A stretch of 6,034 nt of DNA from Rhodospirillales bacterium (lineage in GTDB: Bacteria; Pseudomonadota; Alphaproteobacteria; Rhodospirillales; Casp-alpha2). The DNA lies in the NCBI GenBank assembly GCA_018664265.1, contig JABJOR010000007.1, positions 1 to 6,034 on the forward strand, given 5' to 3'. Of the stretch, positions 1 to 6,034 are shown piece after piece. The position numbers and the translations under genes are program-made. The notes beneath the pieces are model-generated. The model did no database searches and was not told the DNA's origin. It saw nothing but the letters and a program-made list of their open reading frames with translations. The first letter of the stretch is position 1, and every line of letters starts with the position of its first letter.

Positions 1-1080
1 AGCGCCTTCCAACATGCCCGTCATGGCAGCAATGCACAAATTCAGGGATTCTGCAGCATCAAACACGGGCTCTTTATCTTCTTGCATATCCTTACCGTAA
101 GCCAGCGGCAGGCCTTTCATGACCATCAACAAAGTATTCAGGGAGCCTGCAATTCGTCCAACCTTGGCCCGTACAAGTTCCGCCGCGTCCGGGTTACGTT
201 TTTGCGGCATAATTGAGCTGCCCGTAGAAAATCCATCTGACATACGAATAAAGCTGAATGGTTGAGAACTCCAAATAACAATTTCTTCCGCCAGCCGCGA
301 TAGATGCATAGCAGCAATTGAAGCCGCAGAAAGAAACTCAAGTGCAAAATCACGATCCGATACGGCGTCCAATGAATTCGCCGTTGGTCGATCAAATCCA
401 AGTGCAGCACTCGTCATATCCCTATCGATCGGAAAGGACGTTCCTGCCAGAGCCGCAGACCCAAGAGGGCACTCATTGAGACGCTTGCGACAATCAGCAA
501 ACCGTCCACGATCACGGCCAGCCATTTCCACATAGGCCAGTATATGGTGCCCGAACGTCACCGGCTGTGCAGTTTGCAAATGAGTAAAGCCAGGCATTAC
601 TGTTGATGCGTGGTGCTCGACCATATCAATCATAACGCTTTGAAAGTTCTGTAAAGCACCATCAATGCCATCAATTGTATCTCGGACCCAAAGCTTTAAA
701 TCCGTTGCGACCTGATCGTTGCGTGAGCGCGCCGTATGCAAACGCCCCGCGGCATCACCAATCAATTCTGTCAAACGGGCTTCCACATTCATGTGGATAT
801 CTTCCAATGACGCCTTGAATTCAAACTTGCCGTCTTCGATCTCGGATAAAACGCTATCAAGGCCTTTCTGAATCTCTGCCTCATCTTCGTTTGAGATAAT
901 TCCGCAAGCAGCCAGCATAGCTGCATGGGCTTTTGACCCTGCAATATCCTGTGCATACAAACGCTTGTCGTAGCTGATAGAGGCGTTGATTGCTTCCATC
1001 AAAGCATCAGGCCCCGCAGCAAACCGCCCGCCCCACATGGTGCTCGTCGATGTTTTAGGCGTTGAATTATCGCTCGTCAT
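1..1080 (-). CDS. argH: Argininosuccinate lyase, C-terminus cut by window edge
   Basis: This enzyme cleaves argininosuccinate into arginine and fumarate, the last step of arginine biosynthesis, as a cytoplasmic homotetramer of the aspartase/fumarase superfamily. Seen: 360 codons run from ATG to the window edge without a stop. They include MWGGRF near residue 15, the HTARSRND segment (115-122), [10 protein letters not shown] (164-173, His167 being the expected active-site histidine) and the superfamily signature [11 protein letters not shown] (287-297) with the catalytic serine loop (S288/S289). Family members are about 460 residues, so roughly 100 C-terminal residues lie outside. The start at 1080 has AGGA seven bases upstream. 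Met15 (codon at 1036-1038) would fit the shorter family N-terminus but has only a weak ribosome binding site. The gene is divergent from the lipoprotein gene. The identification is very secure; only the exact start is open. Confidence 0.97.
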   Translation of the reverse strand, partial: MTSDNSTPKTSTSTMWGGRFAAGPDALMEAINASISYDKRLYAQDIAGSKAHAAMLAACGIISNEDEAEIQKGLDSVLSEIEDGKFEFKASLEDIHMNVEARLTELIGDAAGRLHTARSRNDQVATDLKLWVRDTIDGIDGALQNFQSVMIDMVEHHASTVMPGFTHLQTAQPVTFGHHILAYVEMAGRDRGRFADCRKRLNECPLGSAALAGTSFPIDRDMTSAALGFDRPTANSLDAVSDRDFALEFLSAASIAAMHLSRLAEEIVIWSSQPFSFIRMSDGFSTGSSIMPQKRNPDAAELVRAKVGRIAGSLNTLLMVMKGLPLAYGKDMQEDKEPVFDAAESLNLCIAAMTGMLEGA

Positions 1081-1124
1081 CTCAATATCCTGATCGTAAT
1101 CGTGTTAAATTTAGTACAGCACGG

Positions 1125-1152
1125 ATTGTCGCTAAAAAGACATCAGTTGCAA
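1125..1152 (-). promoter_or_regulatory. Candidate sigma70-type promoter for argH
   Basis: On the minus strand TTGCAA (1152-1147) is followed after 16 bases by GACAAT (1130-1125). Each matches its consensus at four of six positions. It would start transcription about 35-40 bases before the argH start codon. TTGCAA is its own reverse complement, so the same six bases could be the -35 element of the lipoprotein promoter on the other strand. Inferred from pattern only. Confidence 0.22.
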
Positions 1153-1175
1153 GCCTAGATAACACCTGATTTAAT
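1147..1175 (+). promoter_or_regulatory. Candidate sigma70-type promoter for the lipoprotein gene
   Basis: TTGCAA (1147-1152), a 17-base spacer and TTTAAT (1170-1175) match the -35 and -10 consensus at four and five of six positions. Transcription would begin near 1182, about 30 bases before the start codon at 1214. The surrounding sequence is AT-rich, which raises the chance of a random match. Confidence 0.35.
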
Positions 1176-1213
1176 TGGTTTTATATAACTTGGGAATTAT
1201 TTAGGGAAATATA

Positions 1214-1555
1214 ATGTCATTCTTTGCACAGATCCGCTCTTTACCCAATGTAATGATCATCCTCGCAACAGGATTGTTTCTGACAACTCTTTCAGGATGC
1301 GTATCAACTGAAACGAGATGGCAACATGAAACCCTGGCCCAGGAAGAATGGGGCGTGGATGCAGCACAATGTAAATGGAAAGCGCGGCAAAAGGCTGAAA
1401 AAGAATATCAGAAAACCGCAACACAAAACCAGCAAGACAGCTATGAAGACAACCAAAACGTCGACAGCATGTTTGCCAGTGCAGACATAGGCAAACGAAC
1501 CAACACCCTGTTTAACAGGTGTATGGAAATGCAGGGTTATGTAGAGGTACAGTAA
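1214..1555 (+). CDS. Small outer-membrane-type lipoprotein of unknown function
   Basis: A 113-residue protein I do not recognise as a named family. Seen: a basic residue at position 8 (IRS), a hydrophobic stretch at about 12-26 and a lipobox LSGC ending at Cys29. It is therefore probably exported by Sec, lipidated on Cys29 and processed to an 85-residue mature protein. Residue +2 is Val, not Asp, which by the Enterobacteria-derived rule favours the outer membrane. The mature part is very polar, with a W-(x)n-C-K-W region (45-55), a Lys/Glu/Gln-rich middle, and a C-terminal CMEMQGYVEV segment. Such a Cys-x-x-x-x-Gly-aromatic ending is common in small proteobacterial lipoproteins. Two cysteines remain after lipidation (about 53 and 103) and could form a disulfide. 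AGGGA lies six bases before the ATG. It is transcribed alone, between divergent argH and the convergent DUF1127 gene. Confidence 0.85.
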   Translation: MSFFAQIRSLPNVMIILATGLFLTTLSGCVSTETRWQHETLAQEEWGVDAAQCKWKARQKAEKEYQKTATQNQQDSYEDNQNVDSMFASADIGKRTNTLFNRCMEMQGYVEVQ

Positions 1556-1570
1556 TGCATGCCCTCACGC

Positions 1571-1600
1571 CAAACGGCGATCCTAAAGGACCGCCGCTTG
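1571..1600 (-). terminator. 13-bp hairpin downstream of the DUF1127 gene (likely 3' end)
   Basis: Read on the minus strand, CAAGCGGCGGTCC and GGATCGCCGTTTG pair over 13 positions, two of them G-U, around the loop TTTA. On the plus strand those two positions become A-C mismatches, so the structure favours the minus-strand transcript. It starts about 50 bases after the DUF1127 stop. There is no long T run after it, so it may act as an RNA-stabilising 3' structure or a weak terminator. Confidence 0.5.
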
Positions 1601-1601
1601 C

Positions 1602-1632
1602 AAACCGGATCGGGGGGGGAGTGACCCGGCCT
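1602..1632 (-). terminator. Second, weaker hairpin after the DUF1127 stop
   Basis: On the minus strand AGGCCGGGTC and GATCCGGTTT pair over ten positions, three of them G-U, around an 11-base C-rich loop. The plus-strand copy has three A-C mismatches. It lies 18 bases after the stop codon and directly before the stronger hairpin, so the pair may work together at the transcript end. The loop contains a run of eight identical bases (1612-1619). Confidence 0.35.
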
Positions 1633-1650
1633 GTATTCGATCACCTAGAT

Positions 1651-1947
1651 TTAGGCTGCCTTGGAAACATGATCATCATTCGCAGGATGAGCTTCACGAA
1701 CTGCCCAGTCTTGTGCAACAGTGTGGATGTCACCGCGATTTACGCCAATATCTTCAAGCATATGATCGCTTAACATATCCAACTCGGCTTCGATCTTGCG
1801 AGCACTCCACCAGACTGCGACTGCATTGACGAGCCTTCTGAAGATGCCCTTGCGAGAAGAGATTGGTTCGCGCACGGTCATAGCGCGTGAGTCCATATCT
1901 GCTGTGAAAATTTCCAGAATGTGTTTATCTGCATATGGGGCCATCAT
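1651..1947 (-). CDS. DUF1127 domain protein
   Basis: A 98-residue protein with a C-terminal-half DUF1127 module. After a variable N-terminus, residues about 34-50 are basic and aromatic (IFRR, WWSARK). They are followed by the diagnostic core ELDMLSDHMLEDIGVNRGD (55-73), where Leu, Asp, Ile-Gly and Arg are the family positions. Known of the family: these small, mostly alphaproteobacterial proteins are poorly understood, and some have been linked to RNA binding, RNA turnover and control of metabolism. No signal peptide or membrane segment is seen, so it is probably cytoplasmic. The first of two consecutive ATG codons is chosen because GGAG lies nine bases upstream (twelve from the second). The gene converges with the lipoprotein gene and diverges from pepP. 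The molecular function of this member is unknown. Confidence 0.9.
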   Translation of the reverse strand: MMAPYADKHILEIFTADMDSRAMTVREPISSRKGIFRRLVNAVAVWWSARKIEAELDMLSDHMLEDIGVNRGDIHTVAQDWAVREAHPANDDHVSKAA

Positions 1948-2050
1948 TTTTCAGAACTCCTTAATAGTGTCTAATCCAGCTCTGTCATTCGGTTTACCCA
2001 GGATGTCGCGCTTGAGGATCAACAGGTTATATCAATTACTTACTACTAAT

Positions 2051-2056
2051 ATTATA
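2051..2056 (-). promoter_or_regulatory. -10 box (TATAAT) for the DUF1127 gene
   Basis: A perfect TATAAT is read on the minus strand about 100 bases upstream of the DUF1127 start codon. No good TTGACA-like hexamer lies 16-18 bases upstream. That position is instead occupied by the dyad at 2072-2091, which suggests a regulated promoter. The implied 5' untranslated leader is roughly 95 bases. Confidence 0.4.
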
Positions 2057-2071
2057 CGCTTGATAAACTTC

Positions 2072-2091
2072 TGAAAGTATAGACACTTTCA
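2072..2091. promoter_or_regulatory. Candidate operator: TGAAAGT-N6-ACTTTCA dyad
   Basis: A perfect 7-bp inverted repeat with a 6-base spacer lies in the divergent region. Its 20-base span fits a dimeric helix-turn-helix regulator. It covers the expected -35 position of the DUF1127 promoter and lies just upstream of the candidate pepP promoter, so one protein could act on both genes. The bound protein cannot be named. Confidence 0.35.
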
Positions 2092-2101
2092 CACATCAGC
2101 A

Positions 2102-2130
2102 TTGCAAAAAAAGCATACCTCGAATATCAA
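2102..2130 (+). promoter_or_regulatory. Candidate promoter for the pepP-M20 operon
   Basis: TTGCAA (2102-2107), a 17-base spacer and TATCAA (2125-2130) each match the consensus at four of six positions. Transcription would start near 2137, about 30 bases before the pepP start codon. The -35 hexamer is identical to that proposed for the lipoprotein gene. This is a weak pattern match. Confidence 0.28.
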
Positions 2131-2168
2131 GCTCACAGCCACTTTCAACCAGAAAGGAACGACACGTC

Positions 2169-3986
2169 ATGACACGCAACTCTCCTCAGGCCGAACGCCT
2201 GGATGCTTTGCGAATTGAGCTAAAAGCCAGAGGCTTGGACGGCTTTATCGTTCCCAGAACGGATGAATATCAGGGAGAGTACATCCCGCCTTCTGCAGAA
2301 CGTCTGGCATGGCTGACCGGGTTCACCGGATCAGCCGGAATGGCCGTTATCCTTTCTGATAAAGCAGCAGTTTTTGTTGATGGGCGCTACACTTTGCAGG
2401 TTCGCACGGAAGTCCCGGACGGCCTTTATGACTATCTCCACCTGATCAGCAACCCGACAACAGACTGGGTTACGAGCGAAATTGGCTCAAACAAGAAACT
2501 TGGGTATGACCCATGGTTAATGACGCCAAGACAAGTTGAGCGATTCACCAAGGCGCTGGGGGAAACTGGTTGCGCGCTTGTTAGTGTCGAAAGCAATCCT
2601 ATTGATGCCATTTGGTCAGATCAACCTGATCCGCCGACAGGCGTTATCGTTCCTCATGAATTGCAATTCAGTGGACGTGAAAGCACTGACAAGTGCAAAG
2701 AAATCGCCTCCCAGCTTGAAGAAAACGGCTTAAACTGTGCAATTATTTCCAAGCCGGAATCCGTTGCATGGCTTTTAAATATTCGCGGGAGTGATCTTGA
2801 TCATACGCCACTGCCCCTTTCTTTCGCCATAGCCCACAGCAACCCATCGATTGAATGGTTTGTGAATCCATCTAAAATATCCCCGGATTTGATGAAACAT
2901 TTGAGCAATACTGTATCAGTATCTGCACAAGAATCTCTGGAGAACTCTCTGGAAGCCCTTGGGCAAAACAGTCAGAAAGTCTGCCTTAACGCTGACAGCA
3001 CGCCGTACTGGATCGTAAACAAGCTTAAAAAATCAGGCGCACAAGTAGTTTATAGCAATGATCCTTGCGAGCTTCCAAAAGCCAAAAAAAATGAACAAGA
3101 ATTGAATGGCATGCGCACCGCCCACCACAGAGACGGCGTTGCGATGGCTCGATTTTTGTGCTGGCTTGATAAAGAAGTACCAAAACAAAAATTATCCGAG
3201 CTTGATATCGTTAATCACCTTGAAGCCCTGCGCAGTGAAGGCGAAAACTTCAAAGGCCTGAGCTTTGATACCATTTCTGGCTCCGGCCCCAATGGAGCAA
3301 TTGTTCATTACAGGGTTACAGAAGACACAAACAGGAAGCTGGATCAAAACTCGTTACTCTTGGTGGATTCAGGGGGACAATACCTGGACGGAACAACTGA
3401 CATCACGCGCACCATTGCCATTGGCAAACCAAGCGATGAAATGCGCGACAATTTTACACGCGTTTTACAAGGCCACATTGCACTGGCAATGGCACGGTTT
3501 CCAAAAGGAACAACAGGCTCGCAACTTGATCCTTTTGCGCGCCAAGCCCTGTGGCAAGCAGGTCTCGACTACGATCACGGCACAGGCCATGGCGTCGGTA
3601 GTTACCTGAACGTCCATGAAGGCCCTCAACGTATCTCCAAAGCTGCCAGCACGGTCGCTCTGGAACCCGGCATGATCATTTCCAATGAACCCGGCTACTA
3701 CAAGACGGATGCCTACGGTATTCGAATAGAAAACCTCGTCGCTGTTCGCGAACACAGCTTTGAAAACGATGAGGATTTGGTTTCTCTTGAATTTGAAACA
3801 CTGACAAAAGCCCCCATCGATTTACGATTGATCAACGCAGCAATGTTGAAAGAATTTGAAATGGACTGGCTGAACAAATATCATGCATCCGTATTTTCTG
3901 ATTTACATACAGAGCTTGATGAAGAAACATCAACATGGCTGAAAGCAGCAACCCAGCCCATAACCTGGTCCCTTATTTCCCATTAA
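2169..3986 (+). CDS. pepP: Aminopeptidase P (Xaa-Pro aminopeptidase), long M24B form
   Basis: This metalloenzyme removes an N-terminal residue when the second residue is proline, in peptide degradation in the cytoplasm (no signal peptide). At 605 residues it is the long three-domain form, like eukaryotic XPNPEP1, not the roughly 440-residue E. coli PepP. Domains: creatinase-like N domain (about 8-145, with GFTGSAG and VDGRYTLQ), second creatinase-like domain (about 155-310), M24 pita-bread catalytic domain (about 312-535), and the C-terminal M24 extension (about 545-605). The expected dinuclear metal ligands are all present: Asp400, Asp411, His474 (GTGHGVG), Glu507 (SNEPGY) and Glu521 (RIENL). 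Substrate-binding histidines His380 (IVHYR) and His483 (NVHEGP) are also there. The start is supported by AAAGGA ten bases upstream. The M20 gene begins 15 bases after its stop, so co-transcription is likely. The family assignment is firm; the symbol is used in the broad sense. Confidence 0.96.
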   Translation: MTRNSPQAERLDALRIELKARGLDGFIVPRTDEYQGEYIPPSAERLAWLTGFTGSAGMAVILSDKAAVFVDGRYTLQVRTEVPDGLYDYLHLISNPTTDWVTSEIGSNKKLGYDPWLMTPRQVERFTKALGETGCALVSVESNPIDAIWSDQPDPPTGVIVPHELQFSGRESTDKCKEIASQLEENGLNCAIISKPESVAWLLNIRGSDLDHTPLPLSFAIAHSNPSIEWFVNPSKISPDLMKHLSNTVSVSAQESLENSLEALGQNSQKVCLNADSTPYWIVNKLKKSGAQVVYSNDPCELPKAKKNEQELNGMRTAHHRDGVAMARFLCWLDKEVPKQKLSELDIVNHLEALRSEGENFKGLSFDTISGSGPNGAIVHYRVTEDTNRKLDQNSLLLVDSGGQYLDGTTDITRTIAIGKPSDEMRDNFTRVLQGHIALAMARFPKGTTGSQLDPFARQALWQAGLDYDHGTGHGVGSYLNVHEGPQRISKAASTVALEPGMIISNEPGYYKTDAYGIRIENLVAVREHSFENDEDLVSLEFETLTKAPIDLRLINAAMLKEFEMDWLNKYHASVFSDLHTELDEETSTWLKAATQPITWSLISH

Positions 3987-4001
3987 AGACAAGAGGCACA
4001 C

Positions 4002-5177
4002 ATGGCCGTATATAACCGAATTGCTGAATTCCACAATGACATGACAGACTGGCGTCATGACATCCACGCCCACCCGGAACTGTGCTTCGAAGAAGTCCGC
4101 ACCAGCGCTATAGTTGTTGAAAAACTGCAAGAATGGGGCATTGAGACCTATGCGGGTCTTGCAAAGACGGGTGTTGTCGGAGTCTTAAAGGGTCAGGGAA
4201 GCAGCAAAAAGGTCATTGCTCTGCGCGCAGATATGGACGCACTGCCCATGCAGGAACATACCAACCTTCCCTATCAATCGGTAATTGACGGCAAGATGCA
4301 TGCCTGTGGACACGATGGGCATGTTGCCATGTTGCTGGGCGCTGCGCGTTATTTGGCAGAAACCAGAAACTTTGACGGCACCATTCACTTTATCTTCCAG
4401 CCCGCAGAAGAAGGCGGTGGTGGCGCTAAAGTCATGATGGATGAAGGCCTGTTTGATAAATTCCCCTGCGACAGCGTCTATGGCATGCATACAGAATCGA
4501 CCCTTCCTGCAGGTAAATTCGGCATCAAGTCTAATGCTTTCTATGCTTCCTGTGATACGGCGACAATTACCATTAAGGGAACTGGCGGGCACGCGGCTAT
4601 GCCGCACCAATGCGTTGACCCCATTGCCATAGGTGTACAACTTCACACAGCCTTGCAAACTATTGTCAGCCGGAATGCCAACCCATTATCACCTGCTGTT
4701 TTAAGCATTACCAAGTTTAATGCTGGCACGGCTGATAATGTCATTCCGAATTTTGCTGAACTGGTTATGTCCATACGAGCATTAAGCCGTGAAACCCGCG
4801 CAATGATCAGAAACCGCGTTCATGAAATCAGCGAAGGCCTCGCCAAAACACATGGTGTGGACATCACCGTTGAATATAATGATGGATACCCTGTCATGGT
4901 GAACGATCCTGACCACACGGAAATCGCCGTCGCGACAGCTGCACACATAGTCGGCAAACAAAATGTTGACGGCGACTTTCCACAATCCATGGGCAGCGAA
5001 GATTTTGCTTATATGCTGGAAGAAAAGCCGGGGGCCTATATCGTGATCGGACAACAAGACGATGGCCACATGGCCTATGAGCACAACCAGGATTTCAACT
5101 TTAATGATAAAGTTTTAGCAACCGGAGCCAGCTATTGGGCTGCACTGGTTGAAAAAACTCTGCCAAGAAATTCCTGA
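4002..5177 (+). CDS. M20D amidohydrolase (HipO/N-acyl-amino-acid hydrolase type), copy 1
   Basis: A 391-residue, full-length member of the M20D group, which includes hippurate hydrolase, N-acetyl-amino-acid deacetylases and plant IAA-amino-acid hydrolases. Members hydrolyse the amide bond of N-acylated amino acids or short peptides. Seen: HAHPELCFEE (22-31), LRADMDALP (74-82), MHACGHDGH (99-107) with ligands Cys102 and His104, QPAEEGGGGA (133-142) with catalytic Glu136 and ligand Glu137, GMH (His163), lid-domain GGHAAMPH (195-202, His197), GSEDFAY (331-337) and HNQDFNFND (361-369, ligand His361). The lid/dimerisation domain spans about 186-290. No signal peptide, so cytoplasmic. AAGAGG lies five bases before the start. 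It follows pepP and precedes a paralogue, which suggests a peptide or acyl-amino-acid salvage operon. The exact substrate cannot be read from the sequence. Confidence 0.95.
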   Translation: MAVYNRIAEFHNDMTDWRHDIHAHPELCFEEVRTSAIVVEKLQEWGIETYAGLAKTGVVGVLKGQGSSKKVIALRADMDALPMQEHTNLPYQSVIDGKMHACGHDGHVAMLLGAARYLAETRNFDGTIHFIFQPAEEGGGGAKVMMDEGLFDKFPCDSVYGMHTESTLPAGKFGIKSNAFYASCDTATITIKGTGGHAAMPHQCVDPIAIGVQLHTALQTIVSRNANPLSPAVLSITKFNAGTADNVIPNFAELVMSIRALSRETRAMIRNRVHEISEGLAKTHGVDITVEYNDGYPVMVNDPDHTEIAVATAAHIVGKQNVDGDFPQSMGSEDFAYMLEEKPGAYIVIGQQDDGHMAYEHNQDFNFNDKVLATGASYWAALVEKTLPRNS

Positions 5178-5203
5178 TATAAGATAAATCTAAAGGACCA
5201 CCA

Positions 5204-6034
5204 ATGCCTGTATATAACCGAATCGCAGAATTCCATGATGACATGACCGCGTGGCGCCGTGAAATTCACGCCCACCCTGAGCTCTGCTTTGAAGAAGTTC
5301 GCACCAGCGCGCTTGTGGCTGAAAAACTTCAAGAATGGGGTATTAAAGTTCATACCGGAATAGCAAAAACCGGTGTCGTCGGTGTTCTTAAGGGACAAGG
5401 CAGCAGCAACAAAACCATAGGTCTGAGGGCTGACATGGACGCCCTGCCCTTGCAAGAAATAGCTGACACACCCCATGCATCTACCTGCGAAGGCAAAATG
5501 CATGCCTGTGGGCATGACGGGCATACCGCTATGTTACTGGGGGCTGCACGTTATCTGGCTGAAACCAGAAACTTTGATGGAACCATCTACTTTATCTTCC
5601 AACCTGCCGAAGAAGGCGGAGGTGGTGCCAAAGTCATGATGGATGAAGGTTTATTCGATAAATTTCCCTGTGACAGCGTCTACGGCATGCACAATAATTC
5701 CAACACACCCATTGGAACTTTTATGATTAAGCCAAATGCTTTTTTTGCTTCTGCAGATTCAGCCGTCATTACTATTCAGGGGCGAGGCGGTCATGCTGCA
5801 TGGCCAGACCAATGCATTGACCCGATAGCCATTGGCGTACAGCTCCATACTGCTCTGCAAACCGTCATAAGCAGAAACACCAGCCCCGTAAAACAGGCTG
5901 TTCTCAGTATCACCCAATTTCACGGAGGGTCTGCCAATAACATTATCCCTGACACAGCTTCTCTCAAATGCCCGAATGGACATATCGAGAGAAGCTGTGA
6001 CAGGGATAATGTTATTGGCAGACCCTCCGTGAAA
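5204..6034 (+). CDS. M20D amidohydrolase, copy 2; partial, ends in a foldback
   Basis: A tandem paralogue of the preceding gene. By hand count 194 of the first 254 residues are identical with no gaps (about 76%). AAAGGA is six bases before the ATG, 26 bases after the upstream stop. Catalytic and metal residues are kept at the same numbers: Cys102, His104, Glu136, Glu137, His163 and His197. Residues 101-160 differ at only two positions, whereas 83-95 and 164-175 differ strongly. This suggests the same chemistry on a different acyl or amino-acid group (inference). Genuine coding sequence stops making family sense after Leu254 (base 5965). The frame stays open to the edge, but residues 255-277 come from an inverted copy of the gene itself and should not be trusted. 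The last third of the enzyme, including the SEDF and C-terminal His motifs, is absent. Confidence 0.9.
   Translation, partial: MPVYNRIAEFHDDMTAWRREIHAHPELCFEEVRTSALVAEKLQEWGIKVHTGIAKTGVVGVLKGQGSSNKTIGLRADMDALPLQEIADTPHASTCEGKMHACGHDGHTAMLLGAARYLAETRNFDGTIYFIFQPAEEGGGGAKVMMDEGLFDKFPCDSVYGMHNNSNTPIGTFMIKPNAFFASADSAVITIQGRGGHAAWPDQCIDPIAIGVQLHTALQTVISRNTSPVKQAVLSITQFHGGSANNIIPDTASLKCPNGHIERSCDRDNVIGRPSVK
5918..6034. repeat. 48-bp inverted repeat with 21-base centre at window end
   Basis: Bases 5918-5965 and 5987-6034 are reverse complements at 47 of 48 positions, the exception being an A-A mismatch at 5952/6000. The 21-base centre (5966-5986) encodes DMSIRAF on the minus strand, which aligns in register with VMSIRAL of copy 1 (residues 255-261). 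On the plus strand it encodes KCPNGHI, which does not fit the family. The sequence thus reads sense up to 5965 and antisense from 5966 to the edge. This looks like a foldback chimera or misassembly rather than a natural repeat. Confidence 0.9.

Noticed and set aside
138..410. 90-codon minus-strand open frame
   Set aside because: It overlaps argH in another frame; the argH frame carries the family motifs throughout and this one has no recognisable domain.
1571..1600. Terminator of the plus-strand lipoprotein gene
   Set aside because: On the plus strand the stem has two A-C mismatches and no T run follows; pairing is clearly better for the minus-strand transcript.
1519..1773. 84-codon plus-strand open frame after the lipoprotein
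   Set aside because: It overlaps the end of the lipoprotein gene and runs antisense through the hairpins and the DUF1127 coding region, with no good ribosome binding site or family motif.
1796..2074. 92-codon plus-strand open frame
   Set aside because: Mostly antisense to the DUF1127 gene and its leader; the composition does not look like a protein and no motif is seen.
4185..4658. 157-codon minus-strand open frame inside the first M20 gene
   Set aside because: An antisense shadow of a well-conserved enzyme; the equivalent strand of the paralogue gives a similar shadow because the sequences are duplicated.
5759..5983. Minus-strand open frame beginning MSIRAF
   Set aside because: Its first residues are real M20 sequence seen in the inverted centre; the rest is antisense of the same gene. 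It is a by-product of the foldback, not a gene.
5918..6034. Inverted repeat as a transcription terminator, transposon end or invertible switch
   Set aside because: The arms are conserved coding sequence of an M20 lid domain, there is no T run or recombinase gene, and the centre fits the gene only in the opposite orientation, so an artefact explains it better.

Overview
The window looks like chromosomal DNA from a moderate-GC alphaproteobacterium. The evidence is a short DUF1127 protein with the 'LSDHMLEDIGV' core typical of that class, a long three-domain aminopeptidase P of about 605 residues, and ordinary AGGA-type ribosome binding sites. No tRNA, rRNA, CRISPR array, transposase or phage gene was seen. 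The genus cannot be named from this sequence.

Left part (1-1650). The left edge cuts argininosuccinate lyase (argH), on the minus strand. It holds the first 360 residues with the [11 protein letters not shown] signature intact. A 133-base divergent intergenic region separates it from a small plus-strand lipoprotein of unknown function. This lipoprotein and the minus-strand DUF1127 gene converge. The 95 bases between them hold two tandem hairpins that pair well only in the DUF1127 transcript, so they probably form its 3' end.

Middle (1651-2168). The DUF1127 gene and pepP diverge from a 221-base control region. It contains a TATAAT box for DUF1127, a 7-6-7 dyad covering the position of its -35 element, and a weak candidate promoter for pepP.

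Right part (2169-6034). Three plus-strand peptidase or amidohydrolase genes form a likely operon with gaps of 15 and 26 bases. They are an aminopeptidase P (Xaa-Pro aminopeptidase, M24B) with all metal ligands, then two tandemly duplicated M20D amidohydrolases (HipO/N-acyl-amino-acid hydrolase type) about 76% identical over 254 residues. All three lack signal peptides. A role in cytoplasmic peptide and acyl-amino-acid breakdown is inferred.

The most unusual structure is at the right end. Bases 5918-5965 are repeated as an inverted copy at 5987-6034 (47 of 48 matching), around a 21-base centre. That centre reads as the next seven expected residues of the second M20 gene only on the opposite strand. 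The window therefore appears to turn back on itself at 5965/5966. This is best explained as a foldback chimera or assembly artefact rather than biology. I did not find a convincing new biological system here.
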